A stretch of DNA of 64,000 nucleotides, from assembly GCF_949628265.1 (NCBI RefSeq), contig NC_088787.1, forward strand, positions 23,364,501 through 23,428,500. The letters run 5' to 3'. This document shows positions 27,201 through 42,200 of the stretch, one piece after another. Below the pieces are notes generated by a model. It saw nothing but the letters and a program-made list of their open reading frames with translations. It did no database searches and was not told where the DNA came from. Within the stretch, counting starts at the first letter, position 1, and every line of letters starts with the position of its first letter. A program made the position numbers and the translations under genes. Origin of the DNA: Cloeon dipterum. Lineage: Eukaryota; Arthropoda; Insecta; Ephemeroptera; Baetidae.

Positions 27201-30200
27201 AGATTGTAGAACGTTCTGTGCGAGCTAAAATGGTGAATGTTGGATTTTTGGCCACTCTCTGTTGCTCCACGCTCTTTGTCAGCAGAGAGATCGATAGCAG
27301 TTTTTTGGTATAGTGGAAGTGAATTCTCATTTCGCAGGCTTTGTGCTGACGTTTGCGCCCATAAAATGCAGCGCGCACTCATTTTGCGGGTGACGTCGGT
27401 AGAAAAAGTGAGCGACAGATGTTGTTGCGCGGCGCTCCCCGAGGATTTTGGGCGTCATCCCGTGGGAATGCAGCGTGTTGTCGCGGCGGATCAAAAGCCG
27501 GCTGCTGTTTTGTGTGGACCACTCCTTTCCGGAATCGCTTTTTTCGAGCGGACAAAAGATAAAAAGACATTAGAGACCGAATTAGTATTATAAACACCAT
27601 ATTGTCAGCTGACACTTAAAATTATAATTCTACCCTTGAATTAAAAGCTGCATAATTAATTCCCACAATATGTTAAAAGGAAAAACTATGCACGCACTGA
27701 GTAAAAATTAAATCAACATGTTTGTATTTTAAAATTTAGATTAAACTCTTTCAATTGATTTTTAAGTTTGTATTGAAACAATACATACTAACAATGTACA
27801 AATTAAAATCTACTAAACATGCATTTGATAGCATGACTAAGGACTGAAAGGGCTGAAATTAGCAGCTCATGATGAGTTGAAAGCCATAAAAGGCGCTTGA
27901 GTCTATTGAGCTACCAGAACGGAAGCAGTGAGCAAAACGGGGAGCAGATTGCGATAATTATTTTGAATGGATATCGCTGCCAACGGATTCGCATTGTGTG
28001 TTCAACGAGTTCCAGGGAAATGCTCGAGGCGGGCTGGCGCTTTGTGTCAACAATGGTTGTGGCCGCGACACAACAATGGCACGCGTGCGGTCTTAACACG
28101 TCGACTGCTGCGGCCACTTGACGCTCGCAAACACACTCCCGCGCACATTGTCACGGCGCGCGGGCTTCATCCCCGCGTGTCAACAAACCACACACGCCAG
28201 AAAAGCTGATGGTTGATTTGCAGAACTGACTTGCACTTGACTGCCACCTTGCAAATGGCAAACAGATCGTATAGTTTTAGTCTTTCCATTGTGGTTAGTT
28301 AATTTCTCATCAAAACGTTCAATTTTTTTTTAACAAATTGTAAAAATCTAGATGAGCTGTTGTTGCTCTTATAAGTAACTTTCTTCTTAAAAATTCGGTT
28401 CAGATACATACATCAAATCTATGAAAGGAGTTTGTACCTTTCCGAAACAAATGAAACTGGATATTTTAAAAATTTCTTCAAGTGAGTTAGGCTTTATTAG
28501 CGGCGAGGTAAATTTATTATCGTTCCATTTAACAAGTACCATATCATTCGCGCACAGTCGAAGAATACCAATGCTTAGATATAGGGTTTCTAACCAAATA
28601 CTGACAGTTCTAATAATCGTTTTATTTTGTCAACCAGATCGACAGTAGTGTCTGAAACAATTTGGATAGTTAAATAATACAATCGAATGAAATAATATTA
28701 TACTAACAATACAGTGTGGGATAAAGTATAAGATTTAACTCTAAAAAGACATTTTGTATAATAAGTCAGTCAGCCGTTGTTAACTTCTGTACAAAGTTTA
28801 AATAAAATCACATAAATATTCCAGAAAATATTAATGTTTAATGTTTATACAAAGATATTTTTGCGCCATCGTTGATTTCAGCACGAATTTTTAAAATAGA
28901 ACTTTGCATTTTGAAATGAAGTTCTGTTTATCAAATCAGAAATCCCCTCGTTTTGGTCTAGTCTCAGACCTCAAGCAGAAACCAATTTAGCAAATTTGTC
29001 ATCTCACAAACTCGTCCCTCGCCGACGGCATTTTTGCGATTGCAATATCCGCTAGTACCTCCCACAAGGGAAAAATATATAATTTCGGTTTTCTTGCGTC
29101 GATTTCAGTCCGTTCCAAGCAGGGCCATCATCTCGGGAAGCGGAAGAATCAGTTGAAAACGAAGGGAACCCATAGCCGGCGGGGGCATGTCGCGTCCCCC
29201 CTGAAGCAAATCAAGTGTGTTTCTTTTTATTGTCTCCACGATAAGTGCTCTGCTTCCTCGGTCCGCGCATGCTGTTCAAAATCTCGCTCCCTGCCTCACC
29301 GACGGGAGGAGCGCGTACGTGAAAAATCGGGTAAAAGTTCCCCTTTTTGCAGAGGAGGGCAAGAGCAAGAACAGGAGCAGGAGGGATCGACGTACATACA
29401 CGGCCTAGGGGTGCTTCTCGCTGGGAACGTGAAGTGTGTGTGTGCACGCACACGACGTTTCGAGAGCAATTGAAACGGCTAATCGGCTTATTTGCTTCGT
29501 TATTATATATATGTTTGTTAGTTTCGACGTGTTTACAGGGATATGGGCAAACAAAGTCAGCAAATTCTTCAATGGTATATTGAAATGCTTCAAAATACTT
29601 TTTATTGCTTATTTTCAAGTAGAAAGACTGGAGATTTTATCGAGTGTATAGTTCAAGATTTTTTTTTAGAAAAGGATGATTCAATAGGGTTGAAGGTTTG
29701 GGAGAGGATTAGCTATGGAGGTCGAAGTGAAATGAGTGAAAGAAAAAGGGTAGGAAAGGGTAAGCAATAAATAGTTTGAAGAAAGAGGTGAGCGTGAAAA
29801 AGGTAACGGGCTGCTCAGGTTTGATTAACAAAAATAAACTTTAGGTTTTAGTTTCTCAAAATTAAAGAAATTATTTTGTAATTTAATAGAAATAATTTGC
29901 CTCATTAACATCATGTAACACCCCGAAAAATCAAATTGAATAAAATATTAAGCAAACAATAAAAAGGATGGTTATAAACAGTAATAAATTGGTTCAGTAT
30001 AGCTGTTGGAAAACAGCTCTTGAAATCCTCTGTTTCAGAGGTGTGGTGTTCAGGACTTACAAAGCGTAAGAGTGTTAATATGAAAAATCCAGACATATCC
30101 CTTTTCAAGATCCATCCATTTCCCAGGTCCAGATTCGTCCTCAAACTAATTTAGATGGACACAGTGAAAAGTCAATTTCATTCATAAAAAAATGAATAAT

Positions 30201-33200
30201 GCTGAAAAAATAGAAGTTTGTAAACAAACAGGAATGTAGTCAAAATAAACATTATTTTTTTTCAGCTGTTTAAAAATAAATTAATCATTAATTTCTTCAA
30301 TATTCCCACTCAATATTAAATTGAATTGACTTTTGTATTTTTTCTGATATTTGAGTGAAATTTTACTTGAATACTTTTTGACGAAGTGATGATACGGTGC
30401 CGGATACGAAAGTGCCAGATTTGACGGGTCGGAAGTACACAATTCGCTGAAACAAAGGTATGAACAAGTTTTCCGATTACGTAGCACAAAAGGGGGCGAA
30501 TTAAAGCTGGCTTTCTGCTGCCTCCACGCGGCGCATTGTCGGCGGTGAAGTGGCGTAAACGAATCGCAAAATTGCGTGGCAAACTCGATCACAAGTCGAT
30601 GAGAAATTAAGTGGGCTGCTCGGCGCCGCTCTGCAGGCAAACGGGTCCTTTGGAGGCGGGCGGACGCAGCGCCCGACGATCAATACCGACGACGAGACCG
30701 AGACCGACCGCCGACCCTATCTACTTTTCGCCCCGAAACCGCGTGTACAACGAAACCAAGTGGGCGAATCTGCACATTTACTCTTGACCGCTCTTCACGC
30801 CACACTTTTCCGCTGTACACACTTTTTGTGCGTATACACGCTCTTATACTTTTTCCTCGCCGCCCGCCTTTATCTTTGTGCGCCGCGTTAACCCTTTCCG
30901 CTTTTGGTGTTTGCTTTCTTTAAGTGAAAGTGATGAATTTCCCTTCCTGGAAAACGTGGCCGGTTTGCACACTGTGCCACAGGAATTTGTTTTGGCCAGA
31001 GGCTATGAGGAAAACATGCAGAGTAGAGGACGGACCGAAACAAATTTTTTTTTTTTCAAATTCACTTCTAAATGATACTGAAATAAATCAATTCTTTTTC
31101 ACTCATGTTGGTTATCAGATTTGTTGACAATGCTAATGATTTGTTCACTTTGCAAGAAATGTTTTTTCGGTTTTTTCAGGCGGCCGAGAAATTTTTACAG
31201 CATATTTTACTATCAACTATAGATTTTATAGTCTTGAACTCAAATTTTTAATTGCGTGTACTGGAATATATTATGGCAGCCAGCTGTTGATGAATGTTTG
31301 GTAAAGCAATTGACTGCAGGCATAAAACTAAAGAGATCTCTTTTCCGGAGGAATTTCGACTCTGTTTAGGAATTCCGACTCTGCACTTGTAAAAACACGG
31401 CGGGCGTTTTCGGGCGTCGCACGCGGCACTTAGCCTGATAAAAACGAGACGAGAAGGCTTTGAAAATAATCCATCAGCGCCGACACCCCCTCCGTTTTTG
31501 CCGGGAAAACAATTCCGAGAGTCGCGGCCTCGGGCCTCAGGGTGAAACAAACTCAAAGTGTTGAACACTTTAAAAGTGTGCAGGCAGTGCTTAAAAAGCA
31601 GTCCTTTCGCCGGCTCACGTGTGGATTGCGTTGGCTTTTGCACACGATTGCGGTCGCTTTATTTTGGCCCATGCGCGGACCAACGCAGCAAAAGCAACTC
31701 TCACACGCCGGATTCGCTCATTAAAGTGGCTGCTGAAAGTCCAAATTTCTGAGCCACAGCCACAGGGAATGCCGCATTCTTTGTCAGATATTTTAGGGGG
31801 TAAATCTGAAAGGCACGTCATATAACCCTCCTTACACTATATTTCACATTTTATTTTTTCTCTCTGGTGCATTCCGTGCCTTTTCATCCCCCTGGATGCG
31901 GTAGGCCTATTGTTGTTACGCAACAATCGAGATTCTCGGATCTACACGGTTTTCCATCCCCTGATCAAACATTTTATAATCATATACACCATCCAAGAGA
32001 GCAATATATATTTTTTTACAAGAGCCCCTAACATTGTCGCGTAATGAAGATTTATGGCACACGCGTCATGCACGATGGCGACACACTGCACAGTAGTAGA
32101 CAAAAAATCTCCCGAGTCAGCGGCACAAGGGCAATTCTAATCGACTCTGCGTCATGTTTTGCGCTCCCGCCAGCCAGCCTTAAATGAATATGACCAATTC
32201 TCGCTGAAGCAAGGGATGATGACGATGATGCGTCGTCTCAGCGGGCGACAGAGGGAGGACGGGGGACAGACACTGACAACCCGTTTGTGTGGGAGGTGAA
32301 TCAGTCGCGATGCTTAACGAGCTGCCCTTTTCGTGGGGTAGCAAAATCGGTTGGAAATTATGTAAAGTGATGACTACTCGATTACAATCTAGAACGATAG
32401 GGGTGGAAAAATCAAAGAGCTGAAAGCTGTCTGTCTGAAATTTCATTCTCAAGCGGTATGTGACACTGAGTTTCTTGTTTCTAAATTGGGTGGTTAAATG
32501 CTCGAGGAAATGGATTTTGCCTGTTGTATTCCAACGCCCAATGCACGTGCTTTTTGTGCCGATTTCATTGAAAAGGGTTTTAATGTAACAAAAATTGACT
32601 GATTTGAAAACAATGCGTCAGAGAAGTTTTCTGCCCTATTATACCCTGGCCCATTTGAAAAATAAGTTTCTAAGTGGCGTTAAAAGTAAGCGTTAGGCCA
32701 GGAAAGTGATATTTACAAAGAATCGTATTGTAGATGTTATAACGATTTCTCATTATAGTTTGATTCTACTCATTAATGATCAATTAACATAACATGTTTA
32801 TGTTTTATTCATATATGAAAAACGCATGCAACGCATCACAAAAATTGGCATGATGAACCAGCAGAATAACAAAAGCAGCAGCTGCTGTGTAAACGCGCAA
32901 ATAAAAACTGATTCGAACACCACCATGTTCTGTAAAAATGTTTGTCAGCAGTCAGTTGCAAACCAAAAATGCCACCAAATAAAACAGTTTGTGTTATACA
33001 AGAGGAGAATTTCGACGCGCGCGTTTGGCCATTCGCTGAAAAAAAACCCATAGATATGTATGTTTTGTAGCTGTAATCATGAAATATCCATAAATATTCT
33101 TCTTGTATTTTTAGCCCTTTAAATGCGTCTGACTCTTCCAATTTCATGCCCATAATCAATATACCGCAATATAAAGCTACAATGAACTTTGATAAAATGC

Positions 33201-36200
33201 AGTAATTGAATTAAATACGGCTTCACGCCACGAATTACCATAATGATACGCCGTTTTGTAAAAGGGATATTTTTTTATCCGATGCTACGCCCGAAAAGTC
33301 GTAAATTCTCTTAGTTTATGTTGGGAAATTGTTGCTTTCTCTGACTGGAGTGGCTTCTTTTGTCGCTCCTCTCATAGACAACCGAGGGCTGACTGAGAGA
33401 GTGTATACAAATTGAAAGGCGCACCTCACAGGCCGCAGATGCATAAATCTCTCACTAACAAAGAGGATATGTAACAGTCGACCAAACATCCGAAAAACAC
33501 TTTTGTCTGCATAATGAACAAACTGCAGCTGGCTCAAACGGCTTTTTAAAAGTTTTATAGCCGCCGGAAAGTGCCCCAGAAATATCAATCCTCTGCCTTG
33601 ATGTTGATTCCGTCTGTGAGACTATCATGTAAATCGATTTTTTCCGTGAGGTCGGAGACACACCTGGATGTTAAGAGGAACGGCCCGAGCATAAAACTTG
33701 GATCCTCCTATTTTCATAAAGTCTCTAAAATTAGTAAATAAAATGATTCTAATATACTTATTACTAAAATACTTTTAATTAAACCAAGCCGCATAGTGGT
33801 CTCTAGCCACTTTTTATTTGATCATCAACAACAATTCTTTTATACGCGTAGATTGACGAGTATGTTTAATGGAAGCTGTAAACATGTTGCAATAACAAAC
33901 GAAATTGAAAGAAACAGGAGCACTAAATTTAGTGCGCATTTTTGGCATTCTTGCGGAGAGCGGCGCCGGACAGAAGCGGATGCGGTGTCCAGGGGAGCAG
34001 ACGACAGCAGCCTCTTCTCGTTCTGCGCGATAATTTCGAGCCGTTTAATTACGCTGAGCGCAGGCAAGCGGCCAAATGTGCTCGCTCGCGTCGTTCGTTC
34101 GTTCGTTTGCCCGCTGCCTATGTCCCGATATTTGTATGTATTCTCGGCTGCTTTTATGTAATTCAGGTCAAAAGCCTCACTCCGCCGCAGTGAGAGAACC
34201 ACCACCTTGGAGATGAAAGTCTCGCGAGGGAAAGAGAATAATGGAAAATATTTCTCCTCTTTGAATTGGGTCGCAAAAAGAGGTTGCATTTTAGATAGAG
34301 ACTAAAATAACAAAGATGTACATACTACTATATTTAAAATACTGTTAAAATGATGTATGTGTCTGAAAATTACGATCTTTAAAATAATGATTGGTGATTT
34401 GCAGCGCATAATATGATTTCTAGACGGAAAAATTTGTTTCAACCGATACTAAGTTTTCAATGCATACAATTTGTTTTGAAGCTGTTCATCCTGAAGTCAT
34501 TTAGCCATTTCCAATTTTTCAGAAGTATGCAGCGGCCAATTGTACTGGATTCTGACAGAGAAGACTGGAAATTTCGTACATTTGGTTACTGCACTGTTCA
34601 TTATTTCGATTATTTCATTATTCATAAGGTGCATTTGAAAAAATTTCTGAATTATAAATTTGATCTAACAACGAGAATTAAAATTGTCATTTCCTTTCCT
34701 TAATTTTTTTTCTTAAAAACTTACTTTAAAAAAGAGTAAATTTTCGGCAAATCATCGCCTTTATTTGAGCACATATAGTATCATTTTCACCGCTCGCGGC
34801 CATTCAAGTGCAACATATACGGCATAATTGAAGCACGGTGTGCTGTTTTCTCCGGAGGCTAATCAAGCGCGTTAATTAACATGGCGTCATGCTTACATTT
34901 GCCTGCAGAGTAAACGCCAACCGTGCAAATAATTAACGAAAATGCAAATTATGCAGGAGCTCTAAGGAGCATGCAGCGCTCTTTCCGTAGTTCACTTTAG
35001 AGAGTTTCAATTTCAAACTAACTTAAAAACTTGCTAAGACTGAATCGGCAACTATTAAAAGCTCTTCAAGTTGAAAAATGATTTTCGCCTGACTTTCCAC
35101 ATGATGACTCTCTTTATATATCTAAAAACAGAAGAGAAAATTACTCAAAATATCTCTCAGCAAAATGTAAACCAGTTACACCAGGAAAGAATGCCATTAA
35201 CCACAGGAAACGGAAAATCCACCTGGAAAGCGATCAAATTTGAAGCTGATTTGTGGTTACAATTAACATTTTGACCTGAGAGACAGCGGTTACTTCATTT
35301 CACACTCAGAAGAGGCAAATGACGAACCAATTTTCTGGTGGTCTATATTCTTGACAGGAGCTAGAAGGAGAAATGAGAGTCAATGTTATTTTTCCGTCGG
35401 TTGGAATCGGAGCAACGCGCCCGGCCGTCTCTGTACGTGTGTGTCAACGTGACTAATAAGCGAGTTAATCTGGTGCATAATAAATTGCGCCTCGCACCAC
35501 CCGACAAGGGCGTCGAGCCAAACACTTAATCACCGGCGCTCATTTAGTCTCTCTCGGCCCTCAACGGCCGAAACCACCGAAACAGGAGAGCGAAATTTCA
35601 TATACACGCACAACGGTCGAAATTATTCCTTCTGCGGCGTCGGCGAGAAAAAAAGAAGAGACGCAGGCCTGCTTCATTCATCGCATTGCGATTCACGTCA
35701 TCCGCGGGCAATAAATCACAAGACAAGGCAAGCTCCTCTGCGCGTGGATCGCTTAATTCAAACCAAATGCGCTATACGACGCCATGTGCACAGAGCCCTC
35801 TTTCATTCCTCCCAAGGCCGAGAAAGCAGTATTTTTTTAATTCCTATATTTACACCGTCTCCAAAAATGCGAGTTTTAATTTAGATTTGTGATCTTATAG
35901 TTTATTCAGCTATATTCATCTTGCTTATGACTGATATGCTGATGTCGCTTAAGTTAAGTCTGAAAATTATTTCATTTTCAGGCTCTTTAGGTGATAATTG
36001 TATTCATTCAAAATTTTGACGAGACACAAGACTCTGTTTAAGGAAATTAATCGTTCGTAACAAATTACGGATAAATTCAGTTCTTTAAACGTTGGAGTAC
36101 AGTTTACAATGTGACTTATCTGTTGGTTCAATTAATATTTTACTACAAAAATTCATAACTGGGCTTTAGCCCACAATTTTTGGTTTGACGAAACTTTCCG

Positions 36201-39200
36201 ATTTTTTACATTATGTAAAAGTCCCTGTTAAAACGGTAAAAATCAATTTAAAGTTAGAAAAATAAATACTAGTAGAAAAAAATCTAAAGGGTACCTATAT
36301 ATTCAAAGAATTGATGTTTTAAAAAAAATAAGATATATGAATTATGTATCAGAATAAGAGTAAAACATAAAATATTGATCGTCTATTTATGGACAAACTC
36401 CGTGCGTCATCAATGACGTCATATATAGTGGCTGGCATTGCAACAATTAAATAAGAGAAGTTAATGGTCTGGGCGATTACCACATCCACCACATAGAAAT
36501 TGACGTGGAGTATTTGCAGGGCGTTAAATTTATACTTTGCGATTAGAAAATGTGTATTAACCAGTGCATAATTCTTGTTGCAGGCGGCGCGGGCGTTTCA
36601 GCAGTAGAGGTGCACTTTGAAAACAAAGACGGCGGCTTCTTCCTGAAATACGTGCCGGCCGAGCAGAGCAGCAAGACCGAGCTTGAGGCAGCGGCCGAGA
36701 CGGCCGAAGAAGCAGCCGATGATGAAGAGGAGGAGGCAGCGGCGGTGTTGAGCGAGGAACACCTGACCGTGCTGCAGAGCGCGCAGCCGGCGGCCGTCAG
36801 GGCCACTTTCGGGCCTTTCTCCACCAAGCAGACGGTGCCAGCTCGCTACGTTGTGCCCGACGCCACCGTAGACGCGTCGGCGCCACCGCCCCCGGCGCCT
36901 CTGCCACCCGACGTGCTCGACGCCGACCTGTTGGCGCACACCCTGGACGTTAGCGCGCACCTCGTGACGCCGCAGGTGCCCCGCGACGCGCCCGTCCTGC
37001 GCGTCCTCTTCCACGCAGGCCAACACAAGGCCGCGGCGCCGCCCGTCGGCGCGCCGCCACCGGCCGCGGCATCCGGCCGCCGCCAGCAGCGCGTATGCAT
37101 CGTGCTGCACGCCACCCTCGCCGACAGGCCCGCGGAGGCTGCCGCCTGCAGCCCCGGCGGCGACGACGGCGTCTGCCTCGCGCAGCTCACACTCCCGGCC
37201 GCCTGGTGGCCCTCCCTGCCCAGCCCCGACTTTTTCTCGGAGCCACCCCACGAGACCAAGCCGGTCAACAAGGTCAGTTTCTATTCTACTCTGCTTTTCA
37301 AAAAAGACCTGTTTCATGACCAACGTTCTGAATTTTCTCCGGCTGTGATAACCGAAATCAGTTTTCGTTTAAAAATATCAGTTATTTAGTCATTTTGGGA
37401 GAAAATTATAAAATTTTTATGACCGGAGGATTGGAGGAGGCTCTATAATTCATATTATTTACGGAAAATAGTTGATTATTTAACGTTGGATGGCCAAAAC
37501 ATGACGTCGTTGTAAATTAATACGGTAGTTTAAAGATTTAATTGGTAAAGTAGCCAAAAGTTGCCCGTTTTGGCTTGGTTAGAAATTGTTAAAAATGGCT
37601 TATCAAATTCAGTTTAATGAGGCAGCCCTTTAGGGCCATTGTTTAAGAGTTTAAATATGGAGTTGGTCTTGGTTGCCACAAATGTTGTTGTCCATCTAAT
37701 TCTTGTGGCTAAAACTTTTTGCACTATTCGCGAAGATTCTTTAATTGAATTTCTAACGTTAAAATAAAAAGAAATGTAGTTATAAAATTAAAATAGTCAT
37801 AAACACTTAGGTTGAAAGAGTCAGAAAGTCAGTGACAAACATGTTTTTGAGAAGTGCCACACTTGCTCCCAAGGGTGTTATCAGATTTTACGTTCTCTTC
37901 CCTTTGAAATGGAAGACAAGTCCCATTTCATTTGACGCTTCATGTCTCTCTTGAGTGGTTTATTTTTATGAAAAAATAAATCGTCTTATTTCTGTAGTAG
38001 CAAAATTATGTTTCAGACAACCGTGAAAATATTCGAAATTACTTTTGAATCTAAAAAAATCATGACTTCTTCGATGTATTTAACTGAAATAAAATCTATT
38101 TCGTGCACCCGAGGAAAAATAATTTATTAGCTATTGGATATAGGAATGTAATATCAGTTTAAATAATGGTAACTTTTAAAATAAAACATGAAAAATAGCT
38201 TTCATTGGTAGCTGCTGAGGGTTGCTTTTTTCTAAAAGGTTGTTTGAGAAATTTCATTCTGTTTTTTGCGCTTTTATCAAAAATTGCCCAGAAATCTCAA
38301 GACCGCATCTTAAAAATGGGTTCTTATCAAGTGTGGTCGATTGGCATATAACATTTTTCTGATGTTTTGGTAAGTTTATAATTGACAACCATGAAATAAT
38401 ATAATTGGAAGCACCAGATCTCGAGATAATGTCAATTCTGCTAAGCACTGTAGGAGACACCCCATTAGGTTTTCTCGCATATGTTATATCGATGTTTTCA
38501 TGGTTAATTAGTTAAGTAACAAGTAGTTTCTTGGCTGCAACACAAATTTATGCTGAATATGATGCCAACAGACTTGCAGATTCTTCCACTAACAATAAGT
38601 AAGTCTCCCCATTATCCAATTAAAACGTCTCTTACAGTTTTGTGAAAAAATACTGATAATCTGAAACGAACAATAGCAAGTTGTAAACTTCTAATTATTA
38701 TTTTTTTCTAATACCCTCAATTGTCAATTACACGCTCATAAAAATACGTCAAAATAAAATATGCACATTAAACACACTTGCTATAAAAAACATTTTTATA
38801 TTTAATACAAACAAACTAAATAAATTTAAGGACTTCCAAAGAGAGGGCAAATAAAGCAATGGGGATCTTTGTTTCAGTAAATTTTATGTTTCTTTATGAG
38901 ATCCGTTCTAAATAATGTAATCAGCAGGTGTCCTTGCGGTTGCAGTATTTTCTTTTATAAATATAAATTTCATTACTGTAAAACAGGTTCCCCATGATTA
39001 AATTTGAAAAATGATCTGCGTGTTTCAGGTACCGCGTCGTATGGTGCGCATTTCATACTCCGTGTTCGAGCCACGCGGCTCCGAACCATGTTCGCCTTCG
39101 CCGAGTGCGCGGGTGCAGATCCAGCCGGCGACGCCGCTGGGCGCGGTGCCCCTGGTCAGCGCGGTTGCCCCGTACCGCAAATTGCGCGCCGACCCCGGAC

Positions 39201-42200
39201 TGGCCATGGTGCTGCCCTACGCACCCCTCTACCCCCGTTCCCGCTTCTACGTGCCCCTCTTTGTCCAGCCGAGGCCTAACGCACCGGCCGTCTCCGTCCT
39301 ACTCATCAGGTATGTCAAAATTGCTAGAATGGCATTCAATTGTTGTTCTGTCAATTACAAATTAAGTGTAGACTTGCGACTTTCGTTTTGAACCGGAGTA
39401 AACACATATTTGCTAAGTTCTAAAGATGACAACTGTTATTTTATTGTGATATAACGATTTATAAATGGTGTTAAAAAAGAGGATACGAAAACCACATTTT
39501 CCTGCCAGAACCGACTCTTTTGGACCACTGAACAGATTCGTTAAAATTCTGGCCAGTCAAACAAAGATTTTCAAGTTTCTTTTAAATTTTCATGATAAAA
39601 AACAATAAACATCGTTGAACATAAAATGAATATTTCTTTTTACTGTCATTTGTACAACATGAACGGTAAAAAATGTATTAATTATTTAATTTGTGCACAC
39701 ACTATTGTTCTAAGAAGAATTTTCATTTTTTAAAAGTCTTGAAACTTCAAATACTGCTAACTTTTTTAGAGAATTTTACTGATTTATTAAAATCAGGAAA
39801 TTAATTATGACAGTACTCGCTAATATAAAAACGGTAAAAACGACCAAATTCCAAATTTGAATTCGTTAACCCATACTTTTTACTTTTGGAAACGAGCCAT
39901 AAAAATGTTCAATAAAAGGGGCACTAAAATATTTTATCATTTCAATCAAACGGGAAAATCATCTACTGTTTAATTGTTCCTCTACAAGTCATGCATTATG
40001 TATAATATAATGCATAAAATGTACATGATTGGAGGAAAAATTCAGTTACAATCAGAATCTTTTTAGAATTAGATAGAGAAAATAAGTATTTTAATCTGAT
40101 AATTACAAATACCAACTTGTTGCATTTTCTGCTGAATTTCCTTTCATCAAATTGAAGGGAGGTGGAGAACAGAAACTCACTTAAATTCAATTTTCACCCT
40201 AGGATAAAGCATACAAGCACGGTTCTCGTTTGGCCAGAGCGCTGTCGTGGCGATCAAACCAAATTTTACTGTCGCGTTGATCGGCCGATAATAATGTGGA
40301 CTGGGTATAGTGGAGTGCGGCCGCGGAGCAATTAATTTCGAGAGCAGCCAGGCCAGCGGGAGCAGCGAGGGCGCATCGACCGCTCGCGCGGCTCCATTGT
40401 CGCGCCGTGAAATATTCATCGCGCGGTCATTATCCGTCCGAGGGCTTTGTTTACCGGCGCCGATGTGCGAACGTGTTCGTTCGTTCGCTGCAGTGCCGAC
40501 TCAATCGATCTCCGCCCCTTGTGCCGCCTCCAAATCTCTCTCAGCTGCGTGCTCCAGCAGTCTTTCTCTCGAGAAACAAAAACGCTACGCTTCCCAGCGC
40601 AACCGACTCCACTCTGCTGGATTTGTTTTGTCCTTAAGTCCTCTCTAGGCTCTTCCTTGCTTCTTTGTTCTCCACTTTAAATGATGGAAGAGATAGGAAA
40701 AAAATTACGACTTGGAACTGCGTTCTAAATAATACATAAGAGCTGGAAACAGAAAACCTGATTTTATTTTAAAAAAATCGTAACTTTCAAACATGACAAC
40801 GCTGTATTACGTGACCCCAAAAATTAATTGTTTTGTTGTTAGACTTTTGACTTCCACAAGTAGTTGATTGATGTGAGTAGCCAACTGGTTTATTGTCCCA
40901 GCGCTGAATAATTCAATTGGTTTGGTAGCATTCTTCCGAGTATTTTAACTTTCGAAATGATATTGAGTTTACTGTAAAACACTTTTAACATATACTGGCA
41001 TGCGGCACCCTCGGTAGGCTGAGAATATTGACAGATCGCGAAATGAGGCGCGTCTTTGAGTTATGAACACTTTATAGAATCAGGCGTACTACACACATGC
41101 ATGTGAACTAAACAACGTTGATTTAAAAAAAACGTTCAGACTTGCAATGGCACAACCTAATGCTAATGTCACGATAACAATATGATTCAAACAAAAAATA
41201 TTACAAAATTTTGTACTGAAATACACAAGAAAAGATTTGTTTTAAAATCTTAATCATCATAAATTATTTATTATTATACGAGCAGAATTTCTACATGAAT
41301 GCTATAGAAGAGGTTGTTCAAACTCGTTTCAATTTCAAATCCCGAGAGTAAAATATTGAGCGTTTAGAAATAAAAGTTTTGTTTCAGACAAAAACTTCTT
41401 TGTTGAAGGGCAATAATTTTAATCCTTGTTTGAACTTCTCAAAAGCCAATTATAATAATAACGAGATGCAAATTCCTGCCCATTTACAAACTAATTGTTC
41501 CCATAACCAGCGGGGCAATAATCACGCGCAGTGTAGTTCCCTCTCTTATTCTCCGCTTGGCTCGGTTTTTATTTCATTTCTGCCTTCTTTAGCGCACTCA
41601 GCCTGCTCGACGGCTCATTAATTTGCAATTCATTCGCACGGGCGCCAGATGAGCTCGTCGGGCGTTGAAAATGTGTGTTTCCGCCCTCTTGACGCTGCGG
41701 CTTGCACTGTCTTTGAAGTCGCGTGCGCACCTTTTTCGCTCTCGCGCGCGCCGAGCACACGCCTAAAGTGCACCCACTTGCGCGAATTTTGCTTGCAAAA
41801 AAGCGGCGGCAAACACACTTCTCTCTGACTCGAGTTCTTTTTTAAATTTTCAGCGGCTCCAGAGCGGTCGCATAATTGTCTTTACGAAATCTTCAGCAAG
41901 TTTCCGCTTTTCCTGTTTTACAGTGAACCAACATTTTGTTATTGAAAATCATGTCCAGATTTTCTGCCAGATTTTTGCAAAGCATAAAAAACATCGAAAT
42001 GGGATGATTGTGCAGAAAAATAAACAAAATCCTTTTTTATTTATTATGTAATGATCAAATACAGACAAGACAGCTAAAAAATATTCAAATCGTTTTCAAA
42101 GAGGTGAAAAAACATTATTTTCCAGGGCTGTCTTAAAAATATTTTAGAAAATCTCGCCCTTGGAATGATGTTAATTCGATTTTTGCCAAATTATGCGAGT

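Noticed and set aside
36598-37323. 241-residue open frame on the minus strand opposite TMEM132 exon 2
   Set aside because: It is a shadow of a GC-rich exon. The plus frame has family motifs, the correct phase and both splice sites, while the minus frame is Arg/Gly low-complexity with no resemblance to a known protein.
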